A stretch of 64,000 bases of DNA from Daldinia sp. FL1419 (Eukaryota > Ascomycota > Sordariomycetes > Xylariales > Hypoxylaceae), in the NCBI GenBank assembly GCA_025201765.1, contig MU623365.1, positions 245,240 through 309,239 of the forward strand, given 5' to 3'. Below the pieces are notes generated by a model, which worked only from the letters and a program-made list of their open reading frames with translations, had not been told where the DNA came from and ran no database searches. A program made the position numbers and the translations under genes. Shown here one piece after another: positions 21,994 to 33,500 of the stretch. Position 1 is the first letter of the stretch. Every line of letters begins with the position of its first letter.

Positions 21994-22901
21994 TGTGCCA
22001 GATTATATACGTGTGTAAGTGTTCCGGGTGCGAGCGAGTAGGAGTGGAGTTTCTATGTATGGGGAGTATGGCGGATTATAACCGTGGTGTGTAACTCGGA
22101 TCGGACACAGGAAGCTCGGGCGAAGGAAGACTATTTCCGGAGCGGATTAGACTATCCCAGGGGTATTGGTGAGAAGCTAACGGTTAAGTTAGTTAATAAT
22201 AAGAACCCAAATATGATTTCGGCTTTTCCCTAAATCATCTATCGCGTCTACAAAAATGGCTATAATTAACTTGCAATCAACTCGGAGCAAGACTAAGGAA
22301 ACGAGTCTAGAAAGGGCGATGTTAACCGCTACTATCTCTGTGTATTTATCTACGTATTCTTGGATTCGCTCACGGTGATCAGCGGGTGGTGTGATGTCAG
22401 GCGAGAGGACGAAATCCCAAGAGCTGTTGGCGATTGGCCCACCAACGGCGAAAGCTGACTTGTTCGTTTCGAGACCTAGGGATTCTATTCGCTTGCGTTA
22501 GGTTGAGCAGACGAACACGAATCTCTGACGAAGGATGAACCGAAGTGTTAATGATGCTTTCGCCTCTAATAGGCGAAAACGAATCCGATCTAGATCGACA
22601 GGGGGGGACATGCGACCGAAGTGCCGAGCGCGAGTAATTTCTGGGGGTTTATTTGCGCTTGGATGTAAGCAACTTACACGAGCTCTCTCTCGAAGCGTTT
22701 GCTTTTATCACGGGTATAAGTTTGGATATTCAACCCGGAATTATCGAACATGCGAACCAAGCTTTGCAATATCCAATACGTAGGTATATTCATAATCCAG
22801 ACCATCAATTCCGGACCTTACAGTGCCCAGTAAACAAATGATACCAAGCACGTACCTCTCTTCATACGCATTTACCATACGACGAAACAAAGACCCAATC
22901 C
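21994..22901. other. Intergenic, no gene seen
   Basis: The upstream region of the luciferase-fold gene and the 3' flank of the aspartic protease, both on the minus strand. Short frames at 22535-22841 lack family resemblance. Confidence 0.5.
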
Positions 22902-24411
22902 TCACAGAGGCTTATTGGCAAACCCAAGTTGGTTGTTACCGCCGTGAAATACCACAAACTGTGCCTTTAGAAAGATATCCCCGTAAATAGCAAGCGGGAA
23001 ACCTGCCGGCGCGGCCTGTATGCCGCCAAAGCATGTTGCCGCATCCTCGAACGTATTACCGTCTACGGGTGCGAATCTGATAAAGTCGCCGGGGATGACG
23101 GCCTGGTAGCCCCCGATCATCGCCGTGTAGTCCGGTAGCGAAGCAGAGCACGGGAAAACATAACCGCCCGCATTTCTGACATCGTTGACAGCCCCCTGCA
23201 CCTTGGAATAGTACGCGTCCGCAATACCCTGCGGGAGAAGCAAGAGGGTTGTGCCTGTATCTGCGATAGCTTCATGCGGCGCGGAGACGGCATCGGCACC
23301 GGCGATGGAATAGCCTTCGGAGGTAAATTGCCAAAAGCCGGAGGACGAATTAACCGGGACAAACGTAATTTCACCTGTGAACTCGGTTCGGTCGATAAAA
23401 CCGAAGTTGTAGTTCCCGGCTATGGCGTATCAGTATACTATCCGCATAATAAACCACCGATTCAAAATCGACTTACGCTCTGCTTTTCTCAAGTTGGCTG
23501 TAAATAGAGGAGTCGCAAGATCTGACATTGCATTCTCGAAGAAGGTCTTCTGCTGGGTAGGCTTAACCGTATTGATAGAACCGAAAGCCAATCCCAAAAG
23601 CCCGTCCGTGTCAGGCCGCTGCGTAAACGACACCGAGACATTACTAGCAGACTCGACTGCTTGATTCTGAACCGTAACTCCGCCAACCGAGACCTTATCC
23701 AAGTAAACATTACCATTGGAGCTACTGCCATCGCCGTAGCTAATAGCCCATGATTCACCCGTTAGCAACTGAGCCGTCGAGCTCTGCTCAATATCCCACT
23801 AGGGCGGATAACGTCAGTGGCGGTTAATCGTAAGGTAGGAAAATAGCTTTACGAAATACATACGGCATCTTGACCCATAACTTGATTCTTTGGCGTCTCG
23901 GAACTGAATACCCACAGATCGGACGAGCCCGTATCAAAATCCAGGTTCAAGGTCTGCGGCGGAGTACCGATCTCTACCGGACATAAATATTCGGAATCGA
24001 ACATCTGCGGAACCGCTGCCACCTCGCCTAGAAAACAATAAGCCAAGGCAGTCAAAAAGCTGCGAGAATAGACAAACCTTGGGGATCAGGGGTTGTGCTA
24101 TTTCCACCTCCGCCATTTCCCAATAAACCGAGTTCCTTCAATATCTCCTCTATAGTAGAGAGCAAATCATCAGGAATTGCAGCGCCAAACTTTGAATACG
24201 CTCTCGCGATAGCCATGGAGCCTCTCCCTTTCCGTTGACCATAGTACTTCTTGTTGGGAACCTGATGGATCTTAAACGTCATACCCCCAAGAGTTGTGAT
24301 CTCAAATAAGGGATCTAGCACTCCGCGCTTCTGCACGGGACCAGCCGATGCCAGGTTACCATAGCAGAGTGCGTATGCTGCTACTGCAGCAGCGAAATTC
24401 GTAAACCTCAT
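22902..24411 (-). CDS. Secreted aspartic protease, peptidase family A1 (endothiapepsin-like)
   Basis: A pepsin-type acid endopeptidase. Four minus-strand exons, 24411-24078, 24027-23864, 23798-23477 and 23419-22902, join to 445 residues with phases matching at each border. It has a signal peptide (MRFTNFAAAVAAYALCYGNLASA), a propeptide beginning GPVQKR and running to about residue 115, then the mature lobe FDSEYLCPVEIGTPPQTLNLDFDTGSSDLWVFSSE. The two catalytic aspartates are D143 (DTGSS) and D327 (IADTGTTLLLLP). The flap tyrosine is in WAISYGDGSSSNG. The C-terminal lobe ends LAIYGDIFLKAQFVVFHGGNNQLGFANKPL. The mature N-terminus has Cys127 where most relatives have Thr, and the propeptide contains an extra Gly/Asn-rich segment (LLGNGGGGNSTTPDPQG). 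Otherwise it looks fully active. Confidence 0.93.
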
Positions 24412-25806
24412 AATGACAGTATCGTCTATCTAACCACCTAACTGAAAAGAACGACTCGAAGTAAAGAGAGAAACAGACTCTCGAAGAATCGAATGTAATG
24501 GCTCGTTAGAGCAAGTTCAAACAGATCTCAGGAGCTCCGAACCAGCGAGCCTGAAGAAAAGGCGAAAAGAACGAGTAGGTGGTACCTAGGGAGGTGAGAA
24601 ATCGCAAAACCCATCGAAAGAGCGGCATAAAAGTGAAAAAGAGAAACCCCAGCATCAAAGGTCAGACAGACAGACAGACATACCAATACAAATACTAGCC
24701 AGTCCCCAAACCTACCTACCTACCTCCCTACCTCCCTAAGTTTCGCACCACGCCCACCGGCGCCAGCCTGAGCGCGAAAAAGGTTTAAACGAGCCCCAAA
24801 TCGCGGATTGATATGCCCCGGGGTGCGTTCGTCGCAGCCGCGCCTATTTAGCACGCGGAGGCGTTCGCGCCTTTTTATCTGGGGGGCCGATCATTCATGC
24901 CCTTGCCCCTATACGGGCGGACTTCATGCGCAGAGATGAGACGATCAAACGTCAGATACGCGAACTTTATGTACATACAATACCTACCTACCTGCCTACC
25001 CAGGTAGGTACCTAATGCATGCACGCGTGCATTCAACTTTTACAAAATACTATCGCCCCCCCGAGTGTACTAGGATAGGGGTACCGATGGCTTTCATATT
25101 CGATCAGCGTATTGATAATGATACTCCCAAGAGTGCATATGAGAGGTAGATATTTAGATATCACTTCTCACAAGTCAAGCATCAGCTCGGTAACGCAAAA
25201 GTGAGATGAGACGAATCAGTCAACAGAAAGCAAGCGTCCGTGCGCCATGCTTAAATTCCGAAGGGGGCGAGATGAAGCAAACGCGCAGTTTCAAATGTCC
25301 ACGTGAAATGCTACGTTAGATATAACTCCTTATGTAGTACCGACGTGTACGTATATACGACATCTACAGGCCTCATCTTTAATCTCTATATTGTAATGCA
25401 TAGGTAACCATCATCACCTAGCAATCACAGGCTTCTGACCGTATGCACATATCACATCGTAGACCAGACCAATCAACCCGGATCTACATCCATTCATGTC
25501 ACTGACCTCTTGAACATTATACACAATAAAGCGCAACGCATTATATTATGCTCTTCTGAACCTGATCTGTACATTATGATTTACCGCCCTCGCCCTTTCT
25601 TGCTGTAAACGCCCGCGCACTATTAGGTTTATACCAGAAACCATAAGAGACGTGCCCGTCCAGCCTGTCTAGCCAGATTCCGTGTAATACCGTACTAATC
25701 CCGCACTACGACGTTCCCAATATAATGAACGTCTAAAGTTACAAAAGCTTTTTGTCTATCAGCCGAAACCAAGGAGAAAAAAGAAAGAAAATAAAGAGGG
25801 CCAAGC
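24412..25806. other. Intergenic with tetranucleotide repeats
   Basis: The upstream region of the aspartic protease. It holds a (CAGA)n run at about 24664-24680, CCTACCTA/CCTCCCTA runs at 24712-24740 and the palindrome-rich patch CTACCTACCTGCCTACCCAGGTAGGTACC at about 24985-25012. No gene seen. Confidence 0.55.
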
Positions 25807-27576
25807 TTAATGGTCATGCCCATGCTCGTGATCAGCTTCACCATTATGATCGTGAGCCGCTGAGTGACTAGACCTGCGACTCGATCCAGCCTTAGACCCT
25901 GTTCGCGAAGGTAGTGAACAGCAACCTTGCTCTATACAGTCGTCCACGCACTCTAAAAGACACATATCAGGAGGGTACTTCGGCGACGCCTGTCCATCAA
26001 GTGTCATAGAACCGTCGTCGATAGGGACGCAGTCTTGATCCAGGCAGAACTCGGGTTGGATGGTAGCACTGTGGATGCCATAAGCATGAAGACACTTGCG
26101 CGCCTGCTTAGCAAGCTTCATATACTTTTCTCCCCCTTCACTTGTAATCGGGAATGCAACCTGCACATGTAGCGATGCGATCACCTTTGTATCGGAAAGT
26201 TGCCAGATGTGCACGTGGTGGCAGCTGATTACACCTGGTAGAGCCTGTATATCCTCCTTGATGTCTTGAAGGTCGATGTGATCCGGTGTAGCTTGTAGAA
26301 GCACCTGAGCCGTCGCTTTGGTTAAAGGAATCGCTGACTTAAGAATGATAAGAGTGATAAATAGTGACACGGCGGGATCAGCATAGTATCGTCCCGGCCA
26401 ATCGGTTAACCAGATGATTAGAGCAGTAACGATAACACCCACGTTTCCTAGAGCATCACCCAAGACATGGAGGATCATAGCGTTCATGCCCATGTCGGCA
26501 TGGTTGTGACTATGGCTGTGTCCCTTCTTCCTTGACTTCGACTTCGGCCTGCTATGGTGGTGATCTACGTGCGTTCCGGAGTCACGTCTGGCGCGATGGT
26601 GACGAGAGCTTGAGCGGCTTGAACGGCCCTTGCGTGCCGATACCTTGTCTGTCCTACGCTCATTCGCTACCAGGGGTGTGGTCTCGTTGATAGCCGATTC
26701 GTCATACGTAGGAGAATCCGGGTTTTCATCAATTGAACTCTCATCTGTTTCCTCGTTACGGCTGGAGCGGCTATGGTCGATAATGTCCTGTCTGAAACTA
26801 GCTGGATGAATGCTGAAGTTGTCGATACTAGCCAGGCGGCTATGCTTAAGGCTGCCTGCACGTCGACGCTCACTCCCCCTAGGAGCAGAACCCCGACTGG
26901 CACCGTGTTCATGGAGATCCGGCCTCCCTGACTGGTCAAATTGAATATGACGAACGGTGTCAGGCGAAGCATTTGCGCCGCGAGCCCGTGCTACAGCAAC
27001 TTCGGGTAGTATGCCTGCCACTGGCGCATTCTCGTCTACCAATGCCTCAGTAGCAGTTGCTCTACCCTCTTCGGCAGCCAGAATACCATCATGATTGTGA
27101 ACGTGGTCGTGTCCGTGGTCGTGGTCGTGATCGTGGTCGTGGTCGTCGTGAGCATGATCACCATGATCATGCCCATGTCCTCCGAGAACCAAAAACCCAA
27201 CTAAATTTGAAGCCAACCCGCAGCAACCCACAATAAGAATCAGTTTCGGGTTGGAGACTTCCTGAGGCTCAAAGAACCGGGTGACCGCTTCGAGGAGGAT
27301 GGATACGCAGAGGGCAATTAGGAAAACAGCGTTGAAAGCAGCACCGAGGATTTCGGCGCGGACCCAGCCGTAGGAAAATTTGTTGGTGGTTTCTCTCTTG
27401 GCAACCGTCACAGCCCATAGACCAATAATCAGTGAGATGATATCGTTCAACATGTGGAACGCGTCCGCCATCAGCGCCAGGGAATGGACCATATACCCAG
27501 ATATCAGCTCCACAAGAAAGAAAGCGACATCAATGGCCAGCATGATGCTGATGCGGGTAGTTTTTGACCAAGCCAT
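25807..27576 (-). CDS. zrc1: Vacuolar-type zinc transporter, cation diffusion facilitator (Zrc1/Cot1-like)
   Basis: A proton-coupled antiporter moving Zn2+ (possibly Co2+) from cytosol into the vacuole or another organelle. Single exon, 589 residues from the ATG at 27576. The frame stays open 64 codons further upstream, but MAWSKTTRISIMLAIDVAFFLVELISGYMVHSLALMADAFHMLND is the family N-terminus. Transport-site residues are seen in TM2 (D38, H41, D45) and TM5 (HVLGDALGN). Two His-rich loops bracket a long acidic/basic linker: residues about 131-163 with alternating His-Asp, and KKGHSHSHNHADMGMN before TM5. The C-terminal cytoplasmic domain (VISCHHVHIWQLSDTKVIASLHVQV) is typical, and the tail ends HDHNGEADHEHGHDH. 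It has the expected membrane segments and no sign of damage. Confidence 0.93.
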   Translation of the reverse strand: MAWSKTTRISIMLAIDVAFFLVELISGYMVHSLALMADAFHMLNDIISLIIGLWAVTVAKRETTNKFSYGWVRAEILGAAFNAVFLIALCVSILLEAVTRFFEPQEVSNPKLILIVGCCGLASNLVGFLVLGGHGHDHGDHAHDDHDHDHDHDHGHDHVHNHDGILAAEEGRATATEALVDENAPVAGILPEVAVARARGANASPDTVRHIQFDQSGRPDLHEHGASRGSAPRGSERRRAGSLKHSRLASIDNFSIHPASFRQDIIDHSRSSRNEETDESSIDENPDSPTYDESAINETTPLVANERRTDKVSARKGRSSRSSSRHHRARRDSGTHVDHHHSRPKSKSRKKGHSHSHNHADMGMNAMILHVLGDALGNVGVIVTALIIWLTDWPGRYYADPAVSLFITLIILKSAIPLTKATAQVLLQATPDHIDLQDIKEDIQALPGVISCHHVHIWQLSDTKVIASLHVQVAFPITSEGGEKYMKLAKQARKCLHAYGIHSATIQPEFCLDQDCVPIDDGSMTLDGQASPKYPPDMCLLECVDDCIEQGCCSLPSRTGSKAGSSRRSSHSAAHDHNGEADHEHGHDH

Positions 27577-30500
27577 CGCGTCGGTATTTGTGCTGAACCA
27601 ATCGAATCGGGATCGTCGAAGAAATCTATGAGAGCCGAAGCTCGTTCGCTTCTTGGTTTGTTTTTGGTTTGTTTTTTGGCGGTAGGTATATTTGATAAAA
27701 GAAGAAGAAAAAAAAAGATAAAGGGGAATTTTAAAAATAGTGGCGACAGCCTGGGATCGCAAATTCACCTAGACAATCTAGACACCTAAACCAGGGCCGG
27801 CGTTGCTCGGTGTGATAAAAGAAAAAGTTAAGTGTAATTAGAGCAGTTTAGTTGCCGCCAAATGGCTAATAAACGCGAATAGTCGTAGCCATGCGACTGC
27901 CGAGCACCTTGGTATTTATTGTCTGAGATTGTCTGAGCGCGAGTAACAAAATGTTGACGTTTCGAAACAGACGAAACAGACGAGGATATTCTGAGACGCA
28001 AAGTGGAAAAGAATTTGGGGGTTTCTTCTACTGTGAGGAAGAGAAGAAAAGCAGGGGACTTTCTTGTGGATCCTAACTGACAAAATGGGCCAAATGGGAA
28101 AGGGCGGGGATGTTGTTATCAGATGAAGCACAGACCAGAGGTAGATTAAAACTTTGGGAAGGATCTTTGTTCTGGCGTGATAGCGCTATTGGGCTCCTGA
28201 AGGGCTGAGGAAAGGAAGGAAAAGAGGGAATTTTTGAAGAATTGACGGCGCTATTATGTCATAGAGGTTTTGCCGCTTGTTCTTTCGATTTGAATTAGAA
28301 CGTCTTATTGGCCCACTTTATATGGAAAGTACCTAACTATTAAAAATCCAGTAGGCCGGGAATACCTACCTACTACCTACTGCGCCTTGTGCCTGCATGT
28401 ACACACAGTAACATGTACGGGTCCTCAGGCGTCTTTACGGTAGCAACGAAGTACCTATGTATAGGTAGCCGAATAAATCGGGGTTTCCATTAAAATCGGG
28501 CTGACCGGATGACGGGAGTCACCTTATAATGTCGTAACATTTTACAAAGAAACGCCGACCGATAAGTCTACGATGCAATTCTATTGTATATACAATATTG
28601 TTACGTATCTACCCCATATACCATATATCCAAACCATTATCAAACGTCCTCGGCGATTCTTTCGCGTGTTGGAATGCGCGCCTCAATCATAATTCATTGT
28701 CCTCAGGGTTACTCTAGATACCCGGTACTTATCTAACCTACCTAGGTATTTATTCTCTAACTACCTAGGTTAGGTACCTATGTAATATACGAGATCCATT
28801 CCGACTCTCCCTAGATCCAAATACCTAAGGTTAGGTATTCATTCGATATCTTCCCTTGGACAGACCCAATGGTTCGGGAGAATCTTCCGTCTTCTACGAA
28901 TGACTAAAGGCCGTAGAACCCTGGAATATCTTTTCAAGGGATGAATAATCGCCCTCCTAGCCGGGCTACCACTGCCCTTCACTTATAACGCCTCCTTACT
29001 CAGCACGATTACGATTGCCACTAACTTCTCCCTTTATACATCCCCTACTAATTCTTGAATGCCAAAGCAGCAAGATAAAAGTACCTAGGTATTAAACTTG
29101 AGCTTCCCACCCTAGACATAGGCTCAGGACCTGCACAGCAAATTTTATGGAAACTTCATTCTAAGTTAGAGACTATAGTTCGTCTTATTCCTCTAACCTT
29201 AGGTTAGTCCTTTTGTAAGCACGGTCTATTAAGAAACCGAGTTACCCCCGGCTATAGATTTGCTTTCTCCCCACGCGTACGCTATTTTCTTCCTAACCGT
29301 TGACATATTCATCTGTCACTCGACGGTATCGTTGGGGCAGTGTCCACTTGACCCATTTTGAGGACCTTGTTGGCTTTTGAGATTGTAAATCCAGTTATAA
29401 TACCCGATTATCGACATCATAGATTCGCGACGTAGATCTTCCGCCGCAATGCGTTATGGTGGCTCCTAATAGTCTTTGGGGTGTAATTCGCGCCAGTATA
29501 TCCAGAAGGTTGTTTAGCAAATGATATACTTTTCCTTCCTTGCTCCAGCCGAAGCTTTATTCTCGCAAATGGCATCACACCTCACCCGGTGAGCACGGGT
29601 AACAGACAGGTAGCAACCCTAAGGCACCAGCAGCTAAGATGTATACGTTTAAAAGTAGCGTAGCGGGAGTTTAGGATCTCTAATGCTCTGAGAAATACAA
29701 TCTCATGCAATGGCAGTAATATCGTCAGCAAATTCTAGAGTCGTAATGTCCAATATATCCCATAAGCTTCTACAGACTCGTGTGTCTGGATGCTCTCTTG
29801 GCAACAATAAAGTGAGAGAACAGAAGCGAATACAAATGGATTATGCTATCCAAATGGGGAAAACTATTCCAAAACTGGCGGGAAAGTAGCAGAACTTGAT
29901 ATTTTGCTCCTGTTTATAGCATACAAAGCTACATTTAACAAGTATTCATCTATTCGAACCCGCGCAAGAGGCGTCGAACTTAGGCATAGGTATAGAGATT
30001 TAGGAATTAGAGGCAACGTAATAAGAAAGACGAGACCATTACCAGAGACTTCTAAAGCGAACAATCCAATACCTAACCCTATCGTAGGACTAATGGATTT
30101 ATAATCTTCTTCGTTCATCGTTGGAAATAGGTACGGCTAGAGATAAATACTCTATCGTTTCTGAATGTGATGATGGGGACAATACAGACTGGGTAACTAA
30201 AAGAAAAGATTATGCTGTCCAACTTCTACAATATCGCTGATGAAAGGACGACGATTTTGAAACTATTCAAATTGTAGAAGAGACAGATACTACGACCCGG
30301 CTTAGGACGTGGCGGACGAGACTTGCTTACCTCCCTTCTGATATAGACAATATAAAAATTCCCTTCTCGGCCGCCGTCCCTACCGACCTACGTGGCTCCT
30401 CTCCTCAACCATCGTGAAGGGATACCACGACTACCCTGCCATGAATACTACCTAGAATATTCAAACTACCCAGTAAGCAGCTTCGTTTTACAAATCCCTG

Positions 30501-33500
30501 CCTCCGTCCCAAAATACGGTTACGGTATGCCTTCCCCCCTCAGCCATGGATTGGTCTCCTAAAGTAGTATGTGAAGCATCGTATGAATTAGGAACCAAAT
30601 CATCCCCATGTGTGGATTCGGGGGACTTACTCACAATAAGGGTTATTCTCGGCCTTGGAGGTCATGTCTTAGAAGTTCACGGTTTAGGGGATTGCGAATG
30701 GGTTTCCTCGGGAAATAGGGGGTGAGGTGTAACAATCGAACTTGCCTGTAGGGATATAATAAGAATAGGAATAATATTCGGAGTAAGATGGTATCAACAG
30801 CATATCCTTTTTTTTTTTCTTTTTTTTAGACAGCGATGACGATGGTCAATTTCAATCGGGAGTTGGAGAGGTCTCCTTGTCTGCAGCCTAGCCTGTCGAT
30901 CTTATTGTACAGCCACTTAAGAGATACTTCTAGATGATTCGCCACCGTTGCCTCCATACACAACGTAATTAGACTTTAGACTATTTCGCTATTGTTCAGG
31001 CGGGCTTGCCGCGCTCATGCTGTTTTACAAGGTTGGGCAGTAGTTTACGTGATGACTCGATCAAGCCCACGATTAGCACTCAAGACTCACAAATCTAAGT
31101 CACAGTCTCTAGATGTGATAGTTTAAGGAGATACTACTGCATTGGTCTGCAACGCTGGATTATGATCAAGGGGGAATCATCTGTAGAGCTACCGTACCTA
31201 TGTGCCAACCGTGACCGCCTGTTATAGTAGTATCTCTATTGCCACTTAGAGGCGGGGAAGTAAATCTGTATATACCCTCACGGATGCTCATGCAGACGGA
31301 CGAAGTAAGCGTTTATTTCTGAATAGCGGTTGCGATGTAAGTATCACCCTGGGCTCTGACCCGCGGGAGAATCGGGACGTAACAGTTCATCATTGCACGA
31401 AATAGTATCTGCTACCAAGCGTGTGGCGTATTTCGGTAGTGTATGTCGATTGTTACGATACTCTTACCAGTGAGAAGCAGGTTGGATGCGGGTGACTCGA
31501 GAGTACTTTTAAACTTACCTACAATAGAGGGCCGATCTGCAGGCCGCCGTAGGGTACTCTGGAGAATGTCGGTGTGCGAGAGGGAGTACCAGGAGAAACG
31601 TTGTATACGTGGGTCAACCGGCTGGCTACCTGCCTCTATGGGTTCGTACCTACATTGATGGGATCCAGCGACGCAAGGCCGAAATATAGATGAGCCTTAG
31701 GTGACTATTATATGGTCGAGCCACGGTTAAGTTGTCTATGCGGGGGGAGTATTTACCAGCTTCCGGCTATTGTTGAGTAGGTGCTGCACATCTAAGCGAG
31801 AGCGTATGCGGTCGAAACTAAAGGTGAAAGAGGGGTCGTTCATCCCAGCGGAACGGTCTATTAGACAAGCTAGGGGAGATCAGTAGCGAAGAGATCGTGT
31901 GCTATATTAGGTTCATTTCCTCAGCTCTGGAAGGTTTCTTAGATGGTGTCTCTACGCGAAAACGTACATCAGTTACCTGGCTCCCCAATGCCCTGTGTTT
32001 ACTTAAAGATAATATATCGCGTGACCCTGATCATGCTGTTCTAGAAGCTCGCTTGCGCGAGTGTACTACGCTACCTACTTGTTTGAGGGTCGTTCATTCA
32101 GAGTCGCGGGAAGGCATTTGTGACCGACGGCCAGACGTGCCTGATTGCGAAACTAACTTACCGCATGACTGGCTCCCCCCCTCGGGAGTTGTAAAGAGGG
32201 ACCAATCTCGCAAAGCTGATGTGCGCGGCGCGAAAATCTGTGATTTGGTCATTCAAAGTGGTGTTACCCCCTTAACCTATCCGAGAAGCCGTGGGGGTTT
32301 TGGATGGGAGCTAGTTATTATTCAAGTAATACGCGATGTGTGTCATGGTGTGTTAATAGCGATTGCAAAGCCGAAGGAGATAGCCAAGAGCTGCAGTTGG
32401 GGAGCATCAGCCGCCGGCATGTATATCGGGGTATACCAACTATAGACAACTCCACGCACCGTGAAGCATACCGAGGCAACCGAAGCCGGTTTAGACCCGC
32501 CAGACAATGCTCGACTTTGGATCAACACCTGTCGCTATCTCCAGATGCGACAGGCCTTGGAAAAGGTCGCCCAGATTGCGGATGCGTGACAACAGGTGCC
32601 CAGGGGGTCTCTAACAAGTGAATAGCCGGGATTTGAATTTCGTTGTGATATGCCTGCCACGCAAGTAGGACTCCCTAAGGCTCAGCGCAAATGACGTTCT
32701 CATATAACCTAGAAATATGTGCTCGAGGGCTACCTCGCGAGACCGAATGGGTTAGCTGGTCCGCGCCAAGGCAATAATGATATGATGCTCTCGGAATTGC
32801 ACTTGTGGCTATCAAAGATGTTCCCGCATATGCATATCCGTTTTTCGATGAAGGACGCTTCGTCGGAACATCAAACGATTCTCCTGATTGAATCCGTATC
32901 GACGAGCCCTGATAGTTGTATTAAGAGCCATAGGACGTTGGGATAAGATTGATAAGCACCACGTGCGTAAAGAAAGGTCAAGCTGTAACTGGGTACTTCG
33001 ATCCGAACTACGGACAGCAACAATGCTGCATGAGAACCGAGTTGCATTAGTCGGTCAACCAACCGCTAAGCCAAAGCAACACGAGAAGAATGTGACCCTC
33101 AAGCCTCCGAGTATCTAGCGAGACCGTATATGGTAGGACTGATGCCCTCTCCTTCAGCCACAATATGCAGGCTGCAGGTAAAATAGATGAACTGACAGGC
33201 CACGGATAAAACTTCCGAGCCAATCCGGCCCCGATTTGATAACGATTCACACAGCTGGCAAGTGTGATATTTCTTCGATGAAAAAAAAAGCAAAAGCAAG
33301 AAAAAGCAAAACACCAAGATGAGATTAATAAACTGGCCGAACATACCGAAATTATCACGACCGATCTTATGATATACGACGAGAGCATAAATCGGTCCTT
33401 CCGAAGCTATGCTCGACAACCTCGTTCGTAAGAGATCAGCTTCCGCAAAGCTCGGTTATCTTTTGAAATGGTTCAAGGGAATAGAGAATGGAACAGTGGT

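Noticed and set aside
27577..27768. In-frame 64-codon N-terminal extension of the zinc transporter
   Set aside because: The family N-terminus begins at MAWSK (27576). The extension is low-complexity and has no transporter similarity.
30220..30290. Inverted CTTCTACAA / TTGTAGAAG suggesting terminal repeats
   Set aside because: Only nine bases, no coding content or target-site duplication. Likely chance.
31897..32445. 182-codon open frame in the gene desert
   Set aside because: It starts at GTG, the composition is non-specific and an overlapping frame is also open. No motif was recognised.
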